Shown here one piece after another: positions 1 to 5,595 of a DNA stretch of 8,156 nucleotides. Made by a program: the position numbers and the translations under genes. How positions within the stretch are numbered: the first letter of the stretch is position 1; every line of letters begins with the position of its first letter. Below the pieces are notes generated by a model. The model made no database searches. It saw only the letters and a list, made by a program, of their open reading frames with translations, and was not told where the DNA came from. This DNA comes from Candidatus Nealsoniibacteriota bacterium (lineage in GTDB: Bacteria > Patescibacteriota > Minisyncoccia > Minisyncoccales > PWPS01): contig PWPS01000061.1 of the NCBI GenBank assembly GCA_003557065.1, positions 1-8,156 of the forward strand, written 5' to 3'.

Positions 1-1560
1 GACGTTTTGAGTCCCTGATTCATCTCCACTGTTTTCGACGGTAACATCGACTTCCAACGTATCTCCTTCGGTAATTGGAGAGTTGGTGTTCGAAATAGTG
101 ACAACGAAGTTGGCGGGATCCGGATCAGCGATAATTTCTCCGATCTGAAGGGTTTCGGAAATTTGAGCTACTTGCTCTTCATCTTCATTTAAAACCTGAA
201 GAATTACCGTCACCTCTTCATTTTCCATACTTTCATCATAGGTATAATGGATCGTTTCTTGTCCGCTCGTGTAATTCATCGACCCACGACCTATAACGGT
301 ACCGTCACCTACCGAGAATTCGAAAAAATTAACCTCGGGATCGGCATATCCGATAAATCTGTATTCCAGCTTGGACAAATCCTCAGTTCTTTCAATTGCA
401 AGATCCAGCTGATATTGAGGGTCATCACCTATAACCGATACTGATGTTGATGTGTGTCCAATCAGTCCGTTTAATTCATCTAAAAGCTCCAATCTGACAA
501 CAACATCTTCTCCAGCCAACTCTTCGGAAAATTCATAAGAAACATCCTTGCCGTACTTAACTTCTTCAGAGCTCTCTCCTTCAGCTAAAATCCACCGATA
601 GTAATCCGGTGCATAATCCGCCGAAGCGGAAAATTCGAATTCCCTATCACCCAGACGAGTATAATCTATTACAGGATTGAATTCTAATATCTCAACCACA
701 AAAGAATCACTCATCACACGCTCGGAGCCGTCATAAGAGGCACTTACTGTAATATCTGCATTATCTCCCATCTGAGAAAGATTAAACCTATGAGAAAAGC
801 TCTCACCGCTTTTATCAATTACTTCGGTTCCGACAGTAATTACCCATTCGAAATTAATCAAATCACCAACATAGTCAACATCGAATCGATATTCCAAGCC
901 ATCCAATCTCTCTATCAAAATCGCGGTAATATCAACTTCTTCCGGAAGTCTGAAAGTTTCGGACAATTGATCAAATTCTTGATCTCCCTGATAACTTCCA
1001 GAAAGATGAACTTCTATCAATTCTCCATGGTAGTCTTCCGAAAACAGATATTCAACCTTCTCTCCCTCTTTTTCAACAATAAGACTGTGATCCTCGTCAA
1101 AGAATTTCCATATAAACTTTTCAAAGTTACCATCAAAGATCGCTTCAAATCGATACTCCATAAAGCTCAATTCGCTAATCTTGATTTCAGTTATTTCAGG
1201 ATCGGGAACCACTTCGGTCGGTGTGAAGGTTTTACTGATTGAAGACCCCTCTTCTTTATCACCTCTTCTACCCCAAACGGTCAATTTAACTTCAACTTCT
1301 TCAGTCGGCAGATTAACAGTAACTTTCTCCCCGGTTGCAGTAACTTCTCCAATCTCCCAAAGGTGTTGAAGAGATTCATATCCCTCAATCGTACTGGGAG
1401 AAGCGTCCAGTTTCAGGCCATGATCCACCTCAGTCATCGTAAAATCCAAATCCATTCTGTAGACCTTTCCCGGTTCCGGACTACTACTGCCAAAAAAACA
1501 ACCTGTCATCATCAATAAGATGGACGAAATAAACAGCAGCAACAACATTTTCCGTTTCAT
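1..1560 (-). CDS. Large repeat-containing lipoprotein with PKD-like domains and a CARDB-like segment (3' end beyond window)
   Basis: An uninterrupted reading frame of 520 codons runs from ATG at 1560 off the left edge, so the C-terminus is missing. Residues 1-20 form a lipoprotein signal peptide ending in the lipobox MMTGC, with Cys21 as the lipidation site. Phe at +2 would permit outer-membrane sorting under the E. coli rule. Residues 32-118 match the N-terminal domain of the lipoprotein at 1667-2272 (DFT..EV, LDA, GY, WEI). Four divergent repeats of about 80 residues follow (about 127-205, 212-292, 297-377, 386-473). Each has a YRF/FEF strand, a central aromatic (usually W) and a late Y.F strand, as in PKD/Ig-like beta-sandwiches. 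From about 484 the text NTNSPITEGDTLEVDVTVEN looks like the start of a CARDB adhesion domain. The protein is rich in Glu and Asp. A surface or adhesive role is inferred; the exact function is unknown. The start is fixed by a GGAGGG site 8 nt upstream. Confidence 0.9.
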   Translation of the reverse strand, partial: MKRKMLLLLFISSILLMMTGCFFGSSSPEPGKVYRMDLDFTMTEVDHGLKLDASPSTIEGYESLQHLWEIGEVTATGEKVTVNLPTEEVEVKLTVWGRRGDKEEGSSISKTFTPTEVVPDPEITEIKISELSFMEYRFEAIFDGNFEKFIWKFFDEDHSLIVEKEGEKVEYLFSEDYHGELIEVHLSGSYQGDQEFDQLSETFRLPEEVDITAILIERLDGLEYRFDVDYVGDLINFEWVITVGTEVIDKSGESFSHRFNLSQMGDNADITVSASYDGSERVMSDSFVVEILEFNPVIDYTRLGDREFEFSASADYAPDYYRWILAEGESSEEVKYGKDVSYEFSEELAGEDVVVRLELLDELNGLIGHTSTSVSVIGDDPQYQLDLAIERTEDLSKLEYRFIGYADPEVNFFEFSVGDGTVIGRGSMNYTSGQETIHYTYDESMENEEVTVILQVLNEDEEQVAQISETLQIGEIIADPDPANFVVTISNTNSPITEGDTLEVDVTVENSGDESGTQNV

Positions 1561-1564
1561 TTTC

Positions 1565-1590
1565 AATTCCCTCCTTTTTTTAATGAGCTT
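1565..1590 (-). repeat. Conserved 26-bp leader with Shine-Dalgarno site, copy 1
   Basis: Read on the minus strand, this is AAGCTCATTAA continuing as a seven-A run, then GGAGGG, then AATT. It is identical over 26 bp to 2717-2742. GGAGGG (1569-1574) lies 8 nt before the ATG of the large lipoprotein gene and is a near-ideal ribosome binding site. The copy starts just downstream of the predicted -10 box, so it should form almost the whole 5' untranslated region. Identity beyond the Shine-Dalgarno core suggests a duplicated or co-regulated leader. Confidence 0.85.
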
Positions 1591-1595
1591 TTCTA

Positions 1596-1624
1596 ATTAT
1601 GCAATCATTAATTAATTATGTCAA
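1596..1624 (-). promoter_or_regulatory. Sigma-70-type promoter of the large lipoprotein gene
   Basis: On the minus strand a perfect -35 box TTGACA (1624-1619) is followed by a 17-bp spacer of TAAT-like repeats and a -10 box CATAAT (1601-1596), one mismatch from consensus. Transcription would begin around 1588-1590, at the head of the conserved 26-bp leader. The promoter sits directly after the terminator of the upstream unit. Confidence 0.8.
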
Positions 1625-1625
1625 G

Positions 1626-1652
1626 AAAAAGAGCCGACTTTTTAGTCGGCTC
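1626..1652 (-). terminator. Intrinsic terminator of the OMP-lipoprotein unit
   Basis: On the minus strand, GAGCCGAC and GTCGGCTC form a perfect 8-bp stem around the loop TAAAAA, followed by TTTTT (1630-1626). It starts 14 bases after the stop codon of the 201-residue lipoprotein gene and ends 1 base before the TTGACA of the next promoter, so it separates the two units cleanly. Confidence 0.92.
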
Positions 1653-1666
1653 AAGCTTTAAGCTCA

Positions 1667-2272
1667 TTAATGGACGTTGATAGTCTTACTATACGTCTCT
1701 CCTATTTGATTTTCTGAAACGTCGAATATCTCAAGTCGTACGGTTCTGTTTCCCGAACTGGAAAAAGTATATTCCACCTCATTTGACAAGTATCCGTGCC
1801 AATGATCTTCACTTGGGAATTTCCACTCCCAATATTTGGCACCATCGGGATTACTGGCTGTAAACCGATATTTCCTAGTCCCGATTCTTTCGTAAGTGAA
1901 ATAAACTTCACCAACAATCGTCTCTCCGTCAGGATCATAGATCTTGGAAACAGTACTTACATAATCCGAATCTCCTCTTGTTGCCTTTACTGTAAGCTGA
2001 ATAATTGTTACTGTGGTCGGTTTAGGAACCTCAACAACCTTACCGGTCATAAGTTCCTTATTGGGAATTTCCCAAACATATTCTGGATTGGAATATCCCC
2101 TGACTTCCGTTTTCCCGGCATCAAGAACTAATTTTCCGCTAACTTCCTCAATAGTGAAATCAGCATTGAGGATGTAAGTTTTGGTTCCGGAGCTACCGAA
2201 AAAACAACCTGACAACATCAGCGAGATCAAAATTACAACACTCACAAAGAGAATTTCCTTTTTTCTTTTCAT
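1667..2272 (-). CDS. PKD-like lipoprotein, 201 aa, paralogue of the larger lipoprotein
   Basis: Residues 1-22 form a signal peptide ending in the lipobox MLSGC, so Cys23 is the predicted lipidated residue. The following FFGSS is shared with the larger lipoprotein at 1-1560. Residues 32-116 are a domain with DFTIEEV, LDAG, RGY and VWEI motifs that also opens the larger protein. Residues 121-200 form one PKD-like beta-sandwich repeat (KYRFTAS, YWEWKF, VEYTFSSSG, VRLEIFD). The protein is therefore a short version of its neighbour with one repeat instead of at least four, and the pair looks like a tandem duplication. It is translated from ATG at 2272 behind AGGAGGG and follows the putative outer-membrane protein gene by 12 bases, in the same transcript. 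A role at the cell surface, perhaps with that protein, is inferred. No enzymatic motif is visible. Confidence 0.88.
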   Translation of the reverse strand: MKRKKEILFVSVVILISLMLSGCFFGSSGTKTYILNADFTIEEVSGKLVLDAGKTEVRGYSNPEYVWEIPNKELMTGKVVEVPKPTTVTIIQLTVKATRGDSDYVSTVSKIYDPDGETIVGEVYFTYERIGTRKYRFTASNPDGAKYWEWKFPSEDHWHGYLSNEVEYTFSSSGNRTVRLEIFDVSENQIGETYSKTINVH

Positions 2273-2279
2273 CTCAAAT

Positions 2280-2286
2280 CCCTCCT
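2280..2286 (-). promoter_or_regulatory. Shine-Dalgarno site overlapping the upstream stop codon
   Basis: AGGAGGG on the minus strand lies 7 nt before the ATG at 2272. Its first two bases are the last two bases of the TAG stop of the upstream gene (2287-2285), so termination and re-initiation are closely coupled in this two-gene unit. Confidence 0.85.
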
Positions 2287-2713
2287 AAAAGTTAAACATT
2301 GCCGAAACGGACACGACATTATATCCACCCCTGAGAATGAAACCTATTTCCGGACTCTCAAGATCCTGGAAAGTCAAAGAAACAGTTGGAGAAAAACCCT
2401 CTCCAATCACTCCGATGACGCCTATTCCCGGCCTCAATTCAGGATATTCTTGAATAGTGAATTTGTAGTCGGCACCTACGGACCTGATAATCAGTCCTTG
2501 CGAATCAAAAGGAACCAATCCAAAAAATAGATCGACATCCCTGTTCGCTCTTAGATATCCTTCCACCAAAACACCACTCATTTCAGGAATGGCAACATAT
2601 CCCACTCCCAAAGAAAATCGTGGATAATCGTCTTCTACCGTTTGCGCAGTCGCCATCATCCCTACTCCCGAAACCATAATAACCACCAAAACAACAATAA
2701 ACAGCCTTTTCAT
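2285..2713 (-). CDS. Small secreted protein, probable outer-membrane beta-barrel, 142 aa
   Basis: Residues 1-23 are a typical Sec signal peptide: MKR, a hydrophobic core to about residue 20, and ATA before Gln24 as the likely cleavage site. The mature part of about 119 residues alternates hydrophobic and polar residues in short strands rich in Gly and aromatics (FSLGVGYV, VLVEGYLR, GADYKFTI, TVSLTFQD, GFILRGGY, VSVSAMFNF). It ends in Phe, as expected of a C-terminal beta-signal recognised by the BAM machinery. These features fit a small outer-membrane barrel of roughly eight strands, but no family was recognised. The gene is first in a unit with the PKD-like lipoprotein, which suggests a shared envelope role. 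The ATG at 2713 has GGAGGG 7 nt upstream. If the barrel reading is wrong, it is simply a periplasmic or secreted beta-rich protein. Confidence 0.82.
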   Translation of the reverse strand: MKRLFIVVLVVIMVSGVGMMATAQTVEDDYPRFSLGVGYVAIPEMSGVLVEGYLRANRDVDLFFGLVPFDSQGLIIRSVGADYKFTIQEYPELRPGIGVIGVIGEGFSPTVSLTFQDLESPEIGFILRGGYNVVSVSAMFNF

Positions 2714-2716
2714 GCT

Positions 2717-2742
2717 AATTCCCTCCTTTTTTTAATGAGCTT
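2717..2742 (-). repeat. Conserved 26-bp leader with Shine-Dalgarno site, copy 2
   Basis: This is identical over 26 bp to 1565-1590: AAGCTCATTAA, a seven-A run, GGAGGG (2721-2726) and AATT on the minus strand. GGAGGG lies 7 nt before the ATG at 2713. Its position between -10 box and start codon matches copy 1, so the two units share a 5' untranslated region even though the proteins they begin with are unrelated. Confidence 0.85.
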
Positions 2743-2747
2743 GTCTA

Positions 2748-2776
2748 CTTATACCAATTTTTTTACAATATGTCAA
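2748..2776 (-). promoter_or_regulatory. Sigma-70-type promoter of the OMP-lipoprotein unit
   Basis: On the minus strand TTGACA (2776-2771), a 17-bp spacer and TATAAG (2753-2748) form a near-consensus promoter with the same geometry as the one at 1596-1624. The spacers differ in sequence, so the match is functional rather than a simple copy of the whole region. Confidence 0.8.
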
Positions 2777-2784
2777 TATTAAAG

Positions 2785-2810
2785 TAAAAACCCGCACTTT
2801 TAGTACGGGT
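2785..2810 (-). terminator. Intrinsic terminator overlapping the end of the small ORF
   Basis: On the minus strand ACCCGTAC and GTGCGGGT form an 8-bp stem with one U-G wobble around the loop TAAAA, followed by TTTTT (2789-2785). The wobble pairs only in minus-strand RNA; the plus strand would have a C-A mismatch, which fixes the direction. It ends transcripts of the small ORF and probably also those of the gatB operon, since none is seen between gatB and the small ORF. The TAA of the small ORF lies in its loop. Confidence 0.85.
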
Positions 2811-2961
2811 CGAACTTTACATCCTCAAAAAATACCAGCTGGTTATCATAATCGAAGTTCATATCAAAAAATTCCTGTAAAACAACCAGCTCCTCGATAA
2901 AGATATTTGCAAAATTAAGAACTCTTTTTTCTTTGATTTCTCTTACTCGATTTAGAATCAA
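2800..2961 (-). CDS. Small acidic protein of unknown function, 53 aa, TTG start
   Basis: A 53-codon frame starts at TTG (2961) and ends at TAA (2802-2800). It is supported by AAGGAGG (2976-2970) 8 nt upstream of the start, a promoter immediately before that, and a terminator at its end. The protein begins MILNRVREIKEKRVLNF, which is basic and probably helical. It continues with a helical hydrophobic-acidic stretch (IFIEELVVLQEFF, residues 20-32) and ends in an Asp- and Phe-rich tail (VFFEDVKFDPY). There is no signal peptide, transmembrane helix or cysteine, so it is likely cytosolic. I do not recognise a family. It may instead act partly as a leader peptide, because its last codons are inside the terminator hairpin. 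It lies between the nucleotide-metabolism operon and the envelope genes and could be reached from either gatB read-through or its own promoter. Confidence 0.72.
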   Translation of the reverse strand: MILNRVREIKEKRVLNFANIFIEELVVLQEFFDMNFDYDNQLVFFEDVKFDPY

Positions 2962-2969
2962 AAAAACCA

Positions 2970-3017
2970 CCTCCTTCTGAAGTGTTTTTATTATACTTTA
3001 AATTTAATATAAATCAA
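2970..3017 (-). promoter_or_regulatory. Promoter and ribosome binding site of the small ORF
   Basis: On the minus strand TTGATT (3017-3012, 4 of 6 consensus), a 16-bp spacer and a perfect TATAAT (2995-2990) precede AAGGAGG (2976-2970). The -35 box ends 1 base after the gatB stop codon, so the promoter fills the gatB to small ORF gap. The strong Shine-Dalgarno site decides the TTG start at 2961. Confidence 0.7.
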
Positions 3018-3018
3018 A

Positions 3019-4467
3019 TTAAAACCTATCTACTATAATTTGATTAACTTTCTGTGGGTCCGCTTTCCCTCTTGTTTTGGCCATAACCTGACCTACCAGG
3101 TATTGAAGAGCTTCTTTTTTTCCTTTTTTAAAATCTTCGACCGCTTCCTTATTTTCAGTTACGACCTCCTCAACCACTTCTTTTATCTTTTCCTCATCAC
3201 TCATTTGAGTCAGATCCTTTTCTTTTATTATTTGACTGGGATCGCCACCCGTCTCGTACATATAAGACAACACTTTCTTCGCAATTTTACTCGTTGTATT
3301 TTCCAAAAAAACTAACATCATCAGTTCTGAAAAATTTTCCGGAGTAATTAAAAACTCTTCGCTGTTAACCGACCTTCCTTCCAAAAGACCCAAAAGATCC
3401 GATATTATATAGTTGGAACAAAGAGACGCGAACTCATTCTTTCTTTCTTCATCCAGAGCTTCCTCCTTGGAAGAGACCCAATCCACACCTTCACTGATAA
3501 CTTTTTCGAAATAATCTCCCAAAGCCTTATCCGTTATATATATTTCCTCTTCCAATCCGTACTCCTTTTTAAAGCGCTCTCTTCTATTTTGAGGAAGTTC
3601 ACTTCCCAGCGTAATCTCCTTTTTGCTGAAAGGCTTTTCGTTTAAATTCAAGGGAGGTAGATCCGGTTCGGGAAAATAACGATAATCATGAGCTTCTTCC
3701 TTTGCTCTTTGCGAAACCGTTTCTTGCTTATCTTCTCTCCACCCTCTTGTTTCCTGGATAACTTTTCTCCCTTTTTCCAGTAAATCGGTTTGTCTTTTAA
3801 TTTCGTAATCGACCGCCTGTTCCACAGTTTTGAAAGAGTTCAAATTTTTAATCTCAACTTTAGTTCCCAGGGGCTCACCTTCTTTAGCTAGTGATATATT
3901 TACTTCAACCCTCATCTGCCCCTTTTCCATATCGGCATCGGAGACATCAAGATAACGAAAAATTAGCCTTAATTCTTCAGCAAAGCGACGAGCCTGCTTT
4001 CCCGAACTTATATCGGGCTCGGTTACGAGTTCCATTAAGGGGACTCCCGAACGATTAAAATCAACCAAGGAAATCCCTTCTTCATGAACCAGACTTCCCG
4101 TATCCTCCTCCAAATGAATTCTGGTTATCCCTATTCTTTCGTCATCGACAATCAAAACACCTCTTTCACATAAAGGATATTTAAGCTGAGAGATCTGATA
4201 TCCCTTCGGTAGATCGGGGTAAAAATAATTTTTCCTATCAAATCTGGAAAAATCCGCTATATCACAATTCAAAGCTTTTCCGGCTCTAATTACTTTTTTG
4301 ACCGCTTCTTCATTTATGGTCGGAAGACATCCGGGATGACCCAAGCATATTGGGCAAACCTTGCTGTTCGGATCCGCCTTTTTTGACAAATTACTACAAG
4401 AGCAAAACATTTTGCTCTTGGTTTTCAATTGAGCATGGATTTCCAGTCCTATTGTTGTTTTATACAT
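3019..4467 (-). CDS. gatB: Aspartyl/glutamyl-tRNA amidotransferase subunit B
   Basis: GatB is the kinase-like subunit of GatCAB, which converts Glu-tRNA(Gln) and Asp-tRNA(Asn) to the amidated forms in the cytosol, using ATP and ammonia released by GatA. The 482 residues match the usual length. Family signatures appear in order: IGLEIHAQL (6-14); the zinc-site cysteines 22, 24, 38 and 41 (CSCS, CPICLGHPG); FDRKNYFYPDLPKGYQ; LEEDTGS; VDFNRSGVPLMELVTEPD; MRVEVNIS; KVEIKNLNSF; and RYFPEPDLPPL. The C-terminus holds the YqeY-like helical domain with VGQVMAKTRGKADP. The first codons overlap the end of deoC by 8 bases (ATGTATAA), and a purine-rich stretch with GAGG precedes the ATG. gatA and gatC are not in the window, so the complex must be completed from elsewhere. 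It is the last gene of the operon. Confidence 0.97.
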   Translation of the reverse strand: MYKTTIGLEIHAQLKTKSKMFCSCSNLSKKADPNSKVCPICLGHPGCLPTINEEAVKKVIRAGKALNCDIADFSRFDRKNYFYPDLPKGYQISQLKYPLCERGVLIVDDERIGITRIHLEEDTGSLVHEEGISLVDFNRSGVPLMELVTEPDISSGKQARRFAEELRLIFRYLDVSDADMEKGQMRVEVNISLAKEGEPLGTKVEIKNLNSFKTVEQAVDYEIKRQTDLLEKGRKVIQETRGWREDKQETVSQRAKEEAHDYRYFPEPDLPPLNLNEKPFSKKEITLGSELPQNRRERFKKEYGLEEEIYITDKALGDYFEKVISEGVDWVSSKEEALDEERKNEFASLCSNYIISDLLGLLEGRSVNSEEFLITPENFSELMMLVFLENTTSKIAKKVLSYMYETGGDPSQIIKEKDLTQMSDEEKIKEVVEEVVTENKEAVEDFKKGKKEALQYLVGQVMAKTRGKADPQKVNQIIVDRF

Positions 4468-5131
4468 TTTCCTCTTCCAGCTCCTTGGCTATTTCTACAC
4501 CGGAACTGGTTCCTATGATATCCGCACCAGCTTCAAGCATCATCCTTGCATCCTCCAACGTTCTTATTTTAGCCGAAGCCTTAACCAATAAATCAGGAGC
4601 GGAATCTTTCATCACTTTTACATGCTTTGCTTTTTCTTCCAATTGTCTTGCCTCAAGAGGATCCTTGTCGGTTGCGGTCTTAACACATATTGCTCCTGAT
4701 TCCTGAACCAGTTCGGAAGCTTTTTTGATTTCTTCATCGGTCAAATAACCCGAACCTATTATAACCTTGGTGTCAGCTAAAGCGGATATTTCTGAAAGAT
4801 CCTCCAAAATTGAGTCGTACTTCTCATACTTGAGATCGACTATATTGATTACTACATCTAATTCATCAGCACCGTCCTTAACCGCTTTTCGGCATGCCTC
4901 CATCCTTTCTTCGTGACTACTCAAGCCCATTGGGGGGTCAATCAGAACGATGACCTTCATTCCGGTTCCTTCAATCTCTTTGGATACGAGAGAAACCCAT
5001 TCGGGATTGACATCAACACCTCTAAATCCGTGCTCTTTCGCTTCTTGGCATGTTTTGATTATATCCGCCTCCGTTGCATCCGGATCGATATTGGTATGAT
5101 CTATTGTGTTTAATATCTCTTTCATTTTCAT
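4460..5131 (-). CDS. deoC: DeoC-family aldolase (deoxyribose-phosphate aldolase-like), divergent phosphate site
   Basis: Classical DeoC cleaves 2-deoxyribose 5-phosphate to glyceraldehyde 3-phosphate and acetaldehyde in deoxynucleoside salvage. The 223 residues fit a class I aldolase TIM barrel. Catalytic positions are present: Asp92 in DELDVVINI, Schiff-base Lys151 in VKTAT, Lys184 in LLVKAS, and the GTSSG phosphate loop at 207-211. Several normally conserved positions differ. VKTSTG is VKTATD (Asp155 for Gly). The GG after the second lysine is Ala187-Lys188. The VCVNP motif is VDVNP (Asp40). GFP.G is DPPMG. The fold and lysine chemistry are therefore well supported, but the substrate is not. 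The gene overlaps the dihydrofolate reductase stop by 4 bases (ATGA), with a second possible ATG two codons later, and overlaps gatB by 8. There is no Shine-Dalgarno site, so translation is probably coupled. Confidence 0.88.
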   Translation of the reverse strand: MKMKEILNTIDHTNIDPDATEADIIKTCQEAKEHGFRGVDVNPEWVSLVSKEIEGTGMKVIVLIDPPMGLSSHEERMEACRKAVKDGADELDVVINIVDLKYEKYDSILEDLSEISALADTKVIIGSGYLTDEEIKKASELVQESGAICVKTATDKDPLEARQLEEKAKHVKVMKDSAPDLLVKASAKIRTLEDARMMLEAGADIIGTSSGVEIAKELEEENV

Positions 5132-5595
5132 ATTTTTTTATATTTTTTAAAAGTTAATAATTTATTTTTACCTTTTCTCTCTTCTATAAGCTTCCAACGG
5201 GATTCATCATAATCGGGAAAATAAACATCTCCAACAAATTCATCTTCTATCAATGTTATTCTCATTTCATCCGCAAGTGGGATAAATTGACCATAAACAC
5301 TGGCTCCACCGGCAATAAAAACCTCTTCTCCCTCTACAAAACCCAAAGCCTGATCTATTGATTTGGCAATTTTAACTCCTTCGGGCCTGAAATTCAAATC
5401 TTTGGAAAGAATAATCAAATCTCTTCCTTTTAAGGGGGATTTTATCGATTCAAAAGTCTTCTGTCCCATTATAACAGATTTACCCATTGTCGTCTTCTTG
5501 AAATAGCGAAGATCTTCCGGAAAGCTCCAAGGAAGAGAGTTTTTTCTACCTATCAATCCATTTTTATCAATGGCAACAATTATTATTATTTTCAT
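5128..5595 (-). CDS. folA: Dihydrofolate reductase
   Basis: The enzyme reduces dihydrofolate to tetrahydrofolate with NADPH, which is needed because ThyA oxidises its folate cofactor. The 155 residues match the family length of about 159. Visible signatures are IVAIDKNGLIG (7-16), the LPW loop (21-23) with FPEDLRYF containing the likely catalytic Asp28, the NADPH-binding stretch MGKSVIMGQKTFESI (37-51), and the second nucleotide-binding motif IAGGASVYGQFIPLAD (94-109). The acidic-aromatic C-terminal strands follow (GDVYFPDYD). The ATG overlaps the thyA stop as ATGA, the commonest arrangement for the thyA-folA pair, and no Shine-Dalgarno site is seen, so translation is likely coupled to thyA. 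The very A-rich end (KKYKKI) is normal for the family's tail. Confidence 0.96.
   Translation of the reverse strand: MKIIIIVAIDKNGLIGRKNSLPWSFPEDLRYFKKTTMGKSVIMGQKTFESIKSPLKGRDLIILSKDLNFRPEGVKIAKSIDQALGFVEGEEVFIAGGASVYGQFIPLADEMRITLIEDEFVGDVYFPDYDESRWKLIEERKGKNKLLTFKKYKKI

Larger units (their letters stand above)
1580..1670. repeat. 11-bp inverted repeat pairing a gene 3' end with the lipoprotein leader
   Basis: TTAATGAGCTT at 1580-1590 (plus strand) is the exact reverse complement of AAGCTCATTAA at 1660-1670. On the minus strand the upstream arm covers the stop codon region of the 201-residue lipoprotein gene and the downstream arm is the first part of the conserved leader. The arms bracket the terminator and the promoter. 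The same leader sequence recurs at 2732-2742, so the 3' arm could also pair with the 5' end of its own mRNA. Confidence 0.7.

Noticed and set aside
790..1242. Plus-strand frame of 150 codons, and others at 247-444 and 1181-1369
   Set aside because: They lie opposite an uninterrupted minus-strand lipoprotein frame with signal peptide, lipobox, promoter and ribosome binding site. They have no ribosome binding site and no recognisable protein features.
1596..1624. TAAT-like repeats in the spacer of the lipoprotein promoter as operator repeats
   Set aside because: The repeat is three short AT-rich units inside a promoter spacer, expected in AT-rich DNA. No matching copy occurs in the other promoter.
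1651..1666. AGCTTAAAGCT near-palindrome beside the terminator as a protein-binding site
   Set aside because: It is short and partly made of the 11-base complement and the stop region; no second copy supports it.
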